NCBI RefSeq assembly: GCF_014851395.1
Contig: NW_024043372.1
Location: 6,709,490-6,773,489, forward strand
Reading direction: 5' to 3'
DNA from: Micropterus salmoides
Lineage: Eukaryota > Chordata > Actinopteri > Centrarchiformes > Centrarchidae
DNA length: 64,000 nt
Shown: positions 52,691-64,000 of the stretch, one piece after another
Position numbering within the stretch: position 1 is the stretch's first letter
Layout of the letters: every line of letters starts with the position of its first letter
Made by a program: the position numbers and the translations under genes
The notes under the pieces: model-generated
The model's database searches: none
What the model was told of the DNA's origin: nothing
Seen by the model: only the letters and a program-made list of their open reading frames with translations

Positions 52691-55600
52691 GTAGGTAAAA
52701 AACCTGAAATCAGGACCTAGTTGCAGCTTAAAGGTGCTATGTGTAGCATTAAGAATAGTTAATCATCAACACATCTATTTTGTATGTTCACTGCAATTCC
52801 CTTAACCCACTGACAAGATAATCGGTAGCCTCTCTCAGACCATATTAGTTTGACCATATTCGCTTTGAGTTTTGAGTTGTAATGATTTGCTTTGTGGTAC
52901 AAAACAGGAAGAGGATTATTCCTTCACAAGAAACTCAGCTGAAACTTTCATGGTTTCTGGTGACAGCAGGTGGTGAATAGAGCCAACAAATGATTAAAAA
53001 ACAGTTAAAAGACGCCAGCATTACAAGCACAATTGGCATTAAGAAAGAGGCTACCAATCATCTTACAATAAGCACTTGGACAACTGTATGTGTTGATGAA
53101 TATACTCCTACATTTAGCATCTTTAAACCATTTAACTGAATAGATTGATAGATAGACAGATCAATGGATATACCTCAAAATTTGAATGTCCTCATTCAAA
53201 TTAAAATGTTTTAATTTAAAATGTCCTCATAGTTGATAATGTAGGCAGAAATTAAAATGTATGGACAAACAGACAAAGAGATAGGTTGGGACAGCTTTTA
53301 ATTATTTTAACATTCTTTATAATGTGGGGAGAAGGTCAATATCTTGAGGTGAAGGAGATCTCAGAATGTTTAAAAAGGAGGATTAAATCAGCATTTTATA
53401 TGTTTTCTGATTGTTAAAATTGTGAAGGCTACAAACTTCTTTTCATTTCTTAAGGCAATATAAAAGGTCAGAATTGTGCAGTAAGTCAGGAGGTGTACTT
53501 AATCCTTCCCAATGCTTAAAGGCAAAATTAATAATGTTAGGTGCCCAAAGTTTATATAATTGTAGTACTTTTTTTTTCCAGTTAGCAGGCATACACAGCT
53601 TTCTGTGTCTTTGTTAACATGCACACTGGCTTGCCACCATCACCTGCCTTTCTTTCCTTTTACTTTCTCTAATTCTCTATATCATTTCATCCATTGTCCC
53701 ATCCATCTCTACCACACTCACATAATGCTTATACATTTTGTTTTGCAAGGACTCACATTTGTTTGAATTTTTTGGGTCATTTTTTATGTTTTTGTCGTAC
53801 TTCACTTGAAACTTTGCTGAGAAATCCAAAATAAAATCTTTAGTGTAGTGTGAATAGTGCAAATATAAAAACACAATACGTGCAAATGCTGTGCAAGTGC
53901 TTACCAACAGCCACATTGTGGAACTTTGTGTGATGTTTGTAATTAGCATACTGCATAGCATAGCATACTGTAAATGCACTACAAAACTTAGACTAGAGCT
54001 ACAGGAAGGTGTAAAAAATTTAAATTGCTCAAGTTGGATTTATCACATCTCATGCTATTATTAATACTACAGCCATCAAGACCTTCCAGCACAGCTCATC
54101 TATCAAGCTGCAATTTTCATACTGACATTCCTCCACAACGAATTTTGAATTACTCCACTTATGCTACGTTAACCAGCCACACTGAGAAAGAGAATCTAAT
54201 CTAACTGAAATATTTTATGTAACAAAAATAATATAAAAAAAGAACACACTATGGATGTTAATAACCTCCAGAACAATCAACAACTCTCCAGAACAAATTT
54301 TCAGTATTTGGGAGACATTTTTTACTCTTTACTCTTTGTTTTCTTTCATGGGTCACTATGTGGGAGTTGTCATGGTCAGCACATAGTAAACTTTGAAAGG
54401 TCAACAAGATCATTTGTAAGTCTTTTTATTCTGACCTTTTTAGATGTCTTAGGTACATCAAACGTTGTTGTTATGTGGTTAACATTATCTAGTGTATAGC
54501 CTATGGTATGAATCAGCCTGACCTGGAAACTACCCCTGGGGAGAATTTTTTTGAGCTAGTTACATTCGTATATATTTGCATCTTGGAACACAGTATACAG
54601 TACTCATAGCATTTACACACCCTGTTGATAGAAAACAGGGCTTTGTATTTGGTCAAGGAGACCAGGACACTGGACATTTGTGCAGCAAGGAAATAGTATA
54701 TGTTCCAAGATACATCTATTCTATATCTTTCTGTAATGCCACATATGGAAACAAATATGGTACAGTGATATGAGGCCACATTAGCATAAAATCACATATT
54801 AATAATACAATTAAAGCCAAGTGTAATGTTTGTTTGTTTTTCACCACAGACACACAAAGTACTTGGGCCTAGTCATAAACAACAAGGGATCATAACACTC
54901 AGTGCAAAGACATTAATACAGGGAGGGGAACAGGCTGATACTTTATTTCTAGCCTGAAAACAACATTATAGCCATTTCAAGAGAGCAAAAGAGGTTGGGG
55001 AGTCAGAGAGGGCAGAGGGTCAGTTGGCAATGCTAATCAGAGGCTAACAGAGAATATCCCAAGCACCAAGAGGATAAAAATCTATCAGAAATGCCAGGAG
55101 TAACAAGATAGGTGTAGGTAGAGACTTCTGAAGAGGGGGCAGGTAGAGAATACAGGGGATGATTATAATGGGGAAGCGAAAGGAAAAGAGGAGAGGATGG
55201 AGGAAAATACATGAGGTATTAAATATATAAAAAATGAAAACAAGGCAGCACTGGTTAACCCAGGGGTCAAATGGATATGCTAATCAGATGCTAAGTAGGC
55301 TAACGGGGCATAATATACATAAAAAGGCCAATTGGATGGCAAACACCACCATAGTGGATATAGGAGAAAGAGGAGAAAGAGGAAAAAGAGTGATGATGCA
55401 GAAGAAGGGAAAGTAAAGAAGTAAGCAGTTGAGATGCTGCTCAGATGTTCATATGAACTCAAGCTAACCCAGGCCATCAGTCAGGTTTAAAGATCTCTTA
55501 CAGGTCAATTGGAGTCATGGGACACATGTAAAATTGAGATAGATAGAAAAGAAAAAGCCAAGCAGATATGGTAATGATCATGGCATAACAGAGAGAATAT

Positions 55601-57578
55601 AAAGAGAGGAAATTGAAAAGAAGTTGCAGAGAGGAAATAGGAGTGAGAGAAAGTATCCAATCTAGAGAAGAGAGACACAAGAGAGAGGGAGAGTAAGGAA
55701 ATACCAAAAAAGGTAGGGATAACATGATACTAAGAGATAGTGAAGGCACTTGAAGACAGAAGAGAGCAGACAAATATATTGGGACAGTGAGAGGTTTATT
55801 ACCATATCATAGGCTGTTTTCTGGGATCATCTATATTTCATTCCTCACACTTTAGCCAGTTGTCCGGCTGGCAGAAAAAGTGTTTTCTAAATCTAAAGTG
55901 TTTTACATGCCTTTCAGAGCCCATAAATTATTCCTTGACAAAACTTTGACGGGAAGTGGAACACAACTCTCCAATTAATCTTTCAGAACTCTGTTACATG
56001 TGTTCCAAATGGACTTCATTTTTCAAGGAAAAGCCTTGCGATGTTGCTGATAATGTGATGTAAAAGTGAATAACACTGGACATTGCTGAAGTCTTAATGG
56101 GGATTTGATGTTTCTACAACCAGGTGGCCCCGAGGGCTCAAACAACTAGCACCGGAAGATACACTTTTCATAAAAGGGTTGAGAGGAGAATAGATGAATT
56201 ATTAATGTCCCTAAAGCTCCCTACATACTTACTTAGTTTTTGTGTGATGCCAGTGAAGAAGCCCTCGACTAAGTAATTGAGAAAAGGTGATGTCTCTGAA
56301 ACTGAAAATTGAAGGAAAATATGTTGTTTAAACTTTTTTCACCCCTATTTCCATTCATCCAAGCTCTTTAGAATTCTGATCCTGCCACCATGTTTTGTGA
56401 TTTAAGTTTATGTGAAGCTTTTTTACTGCTTTCATGACCGGGTCAACCTTTAAAAAAAAGACTCAACCTTGATGGGCCTACTTGGTAGATAGCAAAAAAA
56501 AAAAGATAGAAGACAGCTCAGAAGTAAACAGCTCAAAGAAAAAGCAAACAAATTAAGATATATCAGCCAACAAGTAAATACATTTTTTGGGTCAAGCCTG
56601 GCTATGTGAGGCACATCCAGACATCTAATGCAATGCTTGTACTTCATGGCTTTTTGAAAATCTGCCTTTTCACATTATCCTTTGTATTCTGGCCTTAAAT
56701 ATACATTTGTGCAGAAAGTTTCATTCCAAACCTCATCCAAATGTATTATTATGGAGATTATTTGTATACTTATTACTACAAAACAGTGTTTAAATGAAAC
56801 AATAACAATACATTAAATTATTCTTCGTAGTTCTTGTATTGATACGAGTGGCATATAGTGCTTTTAGAGTATGATCAAATCCTGTCTACAAGTTTTAGCA
56901 GTCACTAGGCTTGTGTTTGATCAGCCAGCGACATTAAGCACTGCAACACTGGCTTATGGGCCAGGGGGTCCTGGGTCAACAGGAACTGATGATGTAGTTC
57001 ATCAGCATATTCGTTCAGAAAGACTATCTTTCTGCCCATCAGTTAAACAATGACTGTTGAGGTTCTTGGAAAGAAATGACAAAGGGCTGTATCAAATTAC
57101 TGAAACTGACTGAAAATAACTCTGTGAGCCTGCTCTGGCATGTAACGAATCATGATGTCGCATAGAGACTGTAGATGGAGTATGACTTGTTATCTGAATC
57201 ACAGTAGGCCTACCACGGGCTATTGATGCTGCTAGACAAAATATTAGTCGCCACCAGATCTGTCTACACACTCTCTCTCACACACACAAAGGCATAGCAC
57301 TCACACAACTATGGCTATAGTTGACAAGCAAATGTGGCATTCCAGTACGAATGAAAGAAAGATGTAAATGTACACACACACATGCAAAGTCACAGATTTG
57401 ATAGGAGATATACACATTGGAGTAAATGTACATGCAAACACACAAAGATTAATCCACACAGCTACACACAAATACACATAACACATACACAAACAGAAGC
57501 AAATCTGAAGCACAGAATGTCCAATATTTTAATAGTGATGACTTTGTTGGTGTATTTAGCAGAACAGTTAGAGAGATC

Positions 57579-57620
<42 letters not shown>
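57579..57620 (+). repeat. (GT)n(GA)n compound microsatellite
   Basis: A GT run passes directly into a GA run. Confidence 0.94.
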
Positions 57621-57621
<1 letters not shown>

Positions 57622-58439
57622 CTGGCAGTGACTGTTTTGTTTTTTTTCGTGGCTGGATGTAAAATACTGGTGTCATCAAGGTCAGTGTCATATCACCATC
57701 TCTTTTTTTATGTGTGTGGGTGTGTATGTTGACCCCCTGATATTGCTTATTAAGCATTTGAAGCCAAAATTGACTGGGGTAGAGCCATGGATTGTTACAC
57801 ACATGGACACACACAGATTGAGAAAGAGGGAGAACTCCAGATGGGTCTGTGGACAGAAATGGTTGCAAACACAGACACACTGCTCTCGGCCAAGCGCAGA
57901 CCAAAATGTTTTCTCATCTTTCTGGCTCTTCAGTGTCCTTGATAGTAACACTTCCTTTTTAAATTCAGACTAATTTATTTCTGAATGCTTATGTGTAAAT
58001 ACACTCTATTCTTTCCCAGTACTACCAGAGTCTAAATATGTTTGCTATATTGTCTGCCAAGAAGAGAAGGCCACCTTAGATAGTGGATTGTTTTGCAAAG
58101 TTTCCTATAGCATTTTCATCAAATGGTCCTAAACAGTAAAACCATGTTGTTAGTACAGTTAATGATATAAGTACAAATACAGATGCACAGGGTTTGGTTT
58201 ATGTATATTGCTTTTGCTGGTTGAGTAGCTGAGTGTGTGTTACCAAATTGAAATTAGTTATTCTAGAGAATAGGCATACTAAACAATGTGCTTGTGCAAT
58301 GTAGCTCTCAGTTGTGAGTCATTGAGTTCACCAGATTCAACCAGATTTCTGACATGTTGTATATTAGACATCCAGATCCTGTAATCATTGTAAAGTAGGG
58401 TTGTCCCCAACTAAGTATCTCTATTCATTAATCCTGTAC

Positions 58440-58441
<2 letters not shown>

Positions 58442-58507
<66 letters not shown>
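58442..58507 (+). repeat. (TA)33 microsatellite
   Basis: A perfect TA run of 66 bp, self-complementary and able to extrude a cruciform. Confidence 0.97.
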
Positions 58508-58514
<7 letters not shown>

Positions 58515-58534
58515 AATGAAATAGTCCTGTATAC

Positions 58535-58770
58535 TGTACATTTATTTTTTACAGCATCATATGTAGATATTTATATCATAATAGGCTATATATTAACTTC
58601 TTGGGAGAAAACTGGTAGTTCTATGTAAAATCAGACATTGAGCATTCCCATATTGTCGAAATGGCTTGATCCTCGTTTTTGTAAAGATTCGACTGTGAGA
58701 TTGGCAGTCGAATCAGGCTCCTAATGAAGCATCGAAATCTTCAACCCTTTGGGGTCACCTCTAGTGTAAA
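58535..58770 (+). repeat. Dispersed repeat fragment, copy C
   Basis: TAGGCTATATATTAACTTCT followed by TGGGAGAAAACTGGTAGTTC matches 5495-5534. It continues beyond that homology with GTAAAGATTCGACTGTGAG and CCTTTGGGGTCACCTC. It is probably another piece of the family at 5171 and 18115. Confidence 0.65.
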
Positions 58771-61700
58771 GGATTAGAGAAACCTGGTTACAAGAGCTAG
58801 ATTTCCACTGGAGAAACTTAATTTCTTTACCACGGATATAATGTATATACTGTATAGTATTATCCTAACAGTGATTTTACAAGTAAATGCGCAAGGGAAG
58901 GTAACACAGTCACAGTTGTTGTTGCCGTTGGATGAAAGGAAATATCATAAGTGGCATCCTTTTATCAAGTACAATAAAATCTAACGTATAACTATAATTC
59001 AAACTGATCCTAAATTAAAGTTTAAATAAGTCAGCTGAAAGTTAGAATATGTGAGTAGTTAAAACACATTGCGCTGTAAGGAAAATTGTGCTTAAATGGT
59101 ATTTTATAAAGTAGCTCAATGATTTCTTTGTAAATTTCTTTCAGTTTGTTTTACCATGTGCCAAGTGTACGCAGATACAGAGCACCATGCTTTTGCGTGA
59201 ATATTGTACAAGAACATGTGCAAATTGTGCATCCATTACTTTTCTGCTGATCCATTCCAGCTTACCAATCACTCTCATTCTCTCAACAACATGTGTGTGT
59301 ATGTATAACAACAGCAACCGTAACATTAATAAGCAAACATCCCATGGCTTCATATGATATTTTCTCCCTTAAATATCCTGTTGGTTTTCCACTTTCTTGA
59401 AACTATCTTAAATTCATATGTCACTAAATACTGTATTGCTGTTTTTCTGGAAGAGCAATGTACATCAGTCAAATGAGTGTTGTGATCGTAAGTTTATGCC
59501 TCCCAGTGAATAATTAAAAAAATAAATTTGTCCCTTTTGCTAAACAGAAAAAAAGTTTCAAGGATTTAATTGAAGCGCTCCTCACAATTGCTCAACATTC
59601 TACTATTAACTTTGGTGAAATGAAATCACTGGTTTTCTCTCTACAAGAAAAAGAAAATTATTTAAGACAGTTTGACAATAGTATTTCACTATCATCAGTG
59701 ATGACAGGATTTCTTCAAATTCAAAGACATAGGGTAAAATGTATTTTTTCTACTCAATATGGCTTTAAGCTTCTCTTTACAGTCCTATTGACTGAAATAA
59801 CTTAATGTTTCTTGCGTCTCCAGACTTGTTTTCTTTGTAAAGTTTTTATGGGGCCCTCTTTGAGAAATTGAGAAACACTCTCTATCTTGATACATCACTT
59901 AACCCTTGCTAAAAATCTACTGACATCCCAGAAACTGGCACACAGTGGTGATTTATGCTGCAAGACAAAGTCTGCTTTTCAACCCATACGGGACAGGTCT
60001 GACCTCTTCACGGCTGCCAAAACAGATAAAGATTTGCCTATCACAACTCATTCCTGTCACAGTTCTCCTGTCACAGTTCTCCAGACATAGACACAACAGT
60101 GTGTGTTTTGCAATGTGCAACAGTTTAAACTTAATGTTAAAGGATTAGCAAAAAAGGATTGTGATTGTCACAGCCATGCAAAACAAAGAGAATGGGAGTA
60201 CAAATGTTTCAGCGGTGAGTTCATTGTCTGTATCAGACAGCCATGACACTGGATATATGCCAGAAAATAATAAAATTACAGCTTTTTTGCCTACATGGAT
60301 TCAGGCTGAGAACAAAATGCTGTAAGCAATTTTACCATAGCTAGTGAAAACAACAGCAATGCTGGAAAAGAGAGGCAGCAGCTTTCAGAGCTAGGTCCGC
60401 ATTTTGCTTCGGTGTGGTCAGTGTCAACCAAACAATAACAAAAGGGAATTAATTGAAAAATGAATTGAGGGAATTGAAAAAAAGATAAAAAAAAAGAAAA
60501 AGATCTCTCAGGTTTTTCACCACAACCTTTCTAAATCAAGTCTCACACCCTTTAATGTCTTTCTATATCTTCCTGTTTCCTGTCTTTGCTCCACCCCTCC
60601 CTGTCCTGTCCTGTACCTGCCTTGCCCTTGCTCCGATAGAGAGATTCACACATGGAGAACTCTGAGCGTGGGGTATTGTATATTCACTTCTAGACATCAA
60701 TGCATCCACTCCGTTCCTCACTGAGACTCTCACCTTGCCTCTTCTGGCTTTCAGTAGTTTTCCAAATGCATCTTATGACTAAGGCTACACCTGGAAAATG
60801 GATGTGGTATTTCCAGTATTACTGTGATTGAAAAGTTAAACTCCAGGGAAATAACATTTCAACCCAATTTAGGCTATTTATCTTTTCTTTTTTTTTTGCT
60901 ACCTCTCACTGTTTGAGCTCTTTAAATAACAAGTATCTAATTTGGAATAAAACTCTAACTTAGCTTGGGGTAGCACACACCTTGCCTTACCTTTTAACAG
61001 CAATAATGTGCTGACAGCGTGCGCATTCAAGTTGTATTTGATGTGGTTACAAATCTCAAAATTGTTAAAAAGAGCCACAGTATGTGCTGGCCTAAGGAAC
61101 AGTCAAATATGTTTTGGGAGCTACACATCCTTTTTCTGTAAGAGTGTGAAACATGAAAAACATAATACTTTAATCTCTGTGGCACTCGTGTAATTTTCTC
61201 CTTTAGCACTGAGAAACCACATGGAGTTTGTGCTTCTCTCGCTGTGATTTATCGCCCAGATCTGTGTCACTAAGTGGGTGAAATTTAAGTTTTCCTATTC
61301 CTTTGAGAATCTAATGCAAGCCATTATAGAAGTCCTCATTTATGCACTTGTTTTGCATCTTCACCATATTAGCATCAATTGCGTGTATTCATCTGTTTTC
61401 TGTATGATGGCTGAATTTTTATTGTAGGAAATAAGTGCAGTGATGTTTGAGCAAAATATTCAGGTGTAAATGGGACTTTTAAAATGGCTACATGTGATGT
61501 TTGAAATCATTATTATTTAACAGTGAGACAAGTTAGTTAATGTAAGATGCTTTTGGTAAACCTTCTCTGATATATTTGATTATTTATTTCAAGTCATCTG
61601 TGCATTTACATCATTATTGCACGTCATCTGTGGTTTCAGATTTATTTATTTATTTTGTTTTGTAAAAAGTGCACATTTAAAACAAATACCATAGCTCCAT

Positions 61701-62392
61701 CATCTGTGAAGACTTTCATTGCATCATAATTTTCCTCTCATTGCCTCAGTATAGTGAGAGATCTTTGGATTGTCCGTCCAATACTTCCTTAGTCATTTGC
61801 TGTTGATGCATTGTCAATAATTATGTTGTTTGCAAAAATGCCTACACTTGCAGTCAATTTTCCATTAAAAAGAAAAAGAGAAAGTCAGACAAACAAAAAG
61901 ATAAAGTGCTCCAGATTCTGCTGCTTTCTATAGTGGGAGTACGTTGGCATAATTGATTACATCTCTCCAAAATGCAAACAATCATAGAGGATTTTCAGAA
62001 GCAAGAATCAAGCCAGCCAGCCGCCCCCAATATTTGAAAAAAAGGGATAAATAATTAGTGCAACTTTGTAGATCATAAATTATATGTTTGGCTTCAACAA
62101 ATATAACAGAGTTGGGAGATTAAGAGGGAGATATGTGGTAATATCTTCCGGAATGAAATGTGACGGTTCACAAATATCTCCACCTACACTATCCTGAGCT
62201 CAAAGACAATCCTCTCAGTTCCCGTCATGGTAGCAATCGCTTTGGAGTCATATTTCTCTAATAAAAACCCAGCCTGCTTTTAAAGCTGCAAATCTTTGTA
62301 CTTCAACCTGTATCTCTGTGAAATCCTTGGTTTGTAAATTTATGTTAAGTTGCGCTTTTTAATTTTAAAGAAGTTGTTTGACATTGAACATA

Positions 62393-62590
62393 TTTACATT
62401 ACATTACATATATTCATTTAGCTGAAGCTTTTATCCAAAGAGACTTACAATTGCTATATATATATCACAGGTTGCACGCCTCTGGAGCAACTAGGGGTTA
62501 AGTGTCTTGCTCGGGGACATATTGGTGGATGTGTCACAGTGATCACAGGGTCTCTCACACCAAAGCAATGTGTTTTATCCACTGCACCAG
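62393..62590 (+). repeat. Dispersed repeat, uninterrupted relative of 13558-14575
   Basis: TTTAGCTGAAGCTTTTATCC, AAAGAGACTTACAATTGC, CTCTGGAGCAACTAGGGGTT and AGTGTCTTGCTCGGGGACAT run together here without an insertion, showing where the 13623-14402 element entered the other copy. Confidence 0.8.
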
Positions 62591-62683
62591 ATGTGGAGGT
62601 CATGGTAGAATGGTTTACATTAACTAAACCTCACCTTAACCTCAACTAAGGAGGTTTTAGTTTAGCCCTGCCTTAACCTTAAG

Positions 62684-62752
62684 GGTCCTATCTTACAACC
62701 GGTGCCAGGTGTAAGTCCTCTTTTACACCCAGCACTAGGTGTAAGATAGGGC
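62684..62752. repeat. Imperfect hairpin / collapsed MITE
   Basis: The arm GGTCCTATCTTAC.....GGTGCCAGGTGTAA pairs with TTACACCCAGCACTAGGTGTAAGATAGG with about 25 of 31 positions matching around a short CT-rich loop. The CCTATCTTACACC end is a common fish MITE terminus. Confidence 0.7.
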
Positions 62753-63039
62753 CATTGGAATGGAATCGTTTAAATGACTGTCAGCAGCCTTTCTAAACCT
62801 TAAAGTAAGAAAGTGAGAAAACACTCATACATTAATACAACACACACTAAAAAATTCACCTGGAAGACCCACAGTAGTTCATCATAGTTTATAACAAAGC
62901 AGTGCATCGTTTCCCAGAGGAGACAAGCACAAATCAAATAAAATTTTTATATCCCATTGACACTTCTGTCCATACTCGCACACTCCCTTTCTCTCACACG
63001 TCATGATGCCCCCCTCCTAAATGTATTAATTGATGTTTT

Positions 63040-63210
63040 TTTATAATGTGATAATGCGCCATTCATCCACCATTTAAATAGCAATGCAGCAGTTGCGCAC
63101 ACACTTGGCTTTTAAAAGGAAAGGGGGATGACACTGATTAATTCATGTTACACACACACCTATGATTAATTAAGACATTAAACACAACACCTTTGCGCTT
63201 TGATCCTTAC
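63040..63210 (+). promoter_or_regulatory. Candidate conserved noncoding element
   Basis: Complex unique DNA with GATAATGCGCCATTCATCCA, CCATTTAAATAGCAATGCAG, ACTGATTAATTCATG and CTATGATTAATTAAGAC. Several TAATTA and TTTAAAT cores occur. Conservation has not been tested. Confidence 0.3.
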
Positions 63211-63268
63211 TTATTTAGTATAGTTAGTGGGATGTAAAAAGTGAAAAAATTTGGTAGATAGCAACCCG

Positions 63269-63881
63269 TCACTCCCTGACTCGTCACATATGGACGTATG
63301 GTCAAGTGCCATTGTCATCAGTTTGTAACGCACTGGGGATCCCTATAGCATCATAGTTCAACACAGTGGGGGAAGCCCTGTAGCGTCAGTTTTTGACGAT
63401 AAAGGTAGGTATATGATATTTAACAGAAAAGACTGAGTTAAGGAGGTGGTTGTGGTGGATGGATGGATCGAGGGCCAGAACCCAGACTTTGAACCAGGAG
63501 ACAGGGGTTAGTTTCCTGTGTGAAACAAAAAGTCAACATTAAATAGTTTTATTTAGGCAAGTTATGTAAATTGACGTAAGTGACGGTAGTAAACTTACGT
63601 GTTAACTGACATACATAGTCATTTTAACCTAAACCATGATCTTTGCCTAACCTTAACCTTGTAGTTTTTGTACCTAAACCTAACCAAACTGCAACGTTTC
63701 ACAACTTTACGAGCTGTTTCAAAATGGCGATGTTTCGAAACGCTAGCGTTTTATTTTGAAAGTCTAACCCTGGAGCCCTACACGTCAATAAATAACACTA
63801 AAGGGGTGCCCAGGTCGTTAAAAGGTGACGGCAAAGGGCCTTGACCAAGCGTCAATATATGATGAGTGGGGAGTGAGAATG
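63269..63881 (-). mobile_element. Non-autonomous DNA transposon, copy 2 (inverted)
   Basis: The same element as 33859-34536 in the opposite orientation. It begins TGACTCGTCACATATGGACG and ends TTGACCAAGCGTCAATATAT. It shares AAAGTCAACATTAAAT, AAATGGCGATGTTTCGAAAC and TTTGCCTAACCTTAACCTTG-type words. Small indels against copy 1 are frequent, so the two are old or separate insertions. Confidence 0.8.
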
Positions 63882-64000
63882 TGTTGTAGATAGAATTGTT
63901 GTTGTTGTACACAAAAGACAGGCACCACAATTTGATTTTGTGAGCAACATTGCTCCCTGAGAACAGAGAATTTTAAAAATGCACATCTGTGACTGTTGAT

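Larger units (their letters stand above)
52691..63268 (+). other. ptprt: ptprt intron after the transmembrane exon, start of
   Basis: No cytoplasmic exon (juxtamembrane or PTP domain) was recognised up to the window end. Contents: purine-rich DNA with a diverged duplication at 55019-55302; (GT)n(GA)n at 57579-57620; (TA)33 at 58442-58507; a dispersed repeat at 58535-58770; regulatory-looking DNA near 61920-62290 and 63040-63210; repeat fragments at 62393-62590; and a hairpin at 62684-62752. Confidence 0.7.

Noticed and set aside
60641..60710. Possible exon after TTGCTCCGATAG
   Set aside because: Phase 2 reading gives REIHTWRTLSVGY, which is not the expected PTPRT juxtamembrane sequence, and no good donor follows in frame.

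Overview
The window is nuclear DNA from a ray-finned (teleost) fish. The evidence is a vertebrate gene split into small exons by kilobase introns, abundant (CA)n, (GA)n and (TA)n microsatellites, a fish-type Tc1 transposon, a LINE with an L2/CR1-like reverse-transcriptase C-terminus, tRNA-headed SINE-like repeats and many short DNA-transposon remnants. There is no bacterial or viral gene organisation. The species cannot be fixed from the sequence.

One protein-coding gene is recognisable, on the + strand: five consecutive internal exons of a type R2B receptor protein tyrosine phosphatase. The best match is PTPRT (RPTP-rho); PTPRM, PTPRK and PTPRU fit less well. Exons lie at 20392-20593 (end of the third fibronectin III domain), 23309-23411 and 26387-26663 (fourth FN3 domain and its convertase-site loop), 36584-36620 (37-bp juxtamembrane exon) and 52555-52690 (transmembrane exon). 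Every reading-frame phase agrees across the junctions. The N-terminal MAM, Ig and early FN3 exons and the cytoplasmic phosphatase exons lie outside the window. The window is therefore almost entirely intron: an upstream intron ending at 20391, four complete introns of 2.7, 3.0, 9.9 and 15.9 kb, and the start of the intron after the transmembrane exon.

Layout: 1-756 Tc1-like element (minus strand, running off the left edge). 759-5164 intron with a (TG)n cluster and a pair of homeobox-site-rich segments. 5171-7187 repeat-rich block with a hAT-like element that has swallowed two SINE-like repeats. 12541-14575 nested repeat block. 20392-26663 three exons. 29065-29520 long pyrimidine tract. 33859-36325 DNA-transposon copy followed by a 5'-truncated LINE ending 258 bp before the 37-bp exon. 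36621-52554 long intron. 52555-52690 transmembrane exon. 58442-58507 (TA)33. 63269-63881 second, inverted copy of the transposon at 33859.

The most interesting signal is at the transmembrane exon. Its 3' splice site has a (TG)8TA(TG)18 microsatellite where the pyrimidine tract should be, a layout resembling CFTR exon 9, where UG repeats bind TDP-43 and cause skipping. Skipping this 136-bp exon would shift the frame, and retaining the following intron would stop translation just after the membrane anchor. Repeat length could therefore influence whether a full phosphatase receptor is made. This is a hypothesis from sequence.
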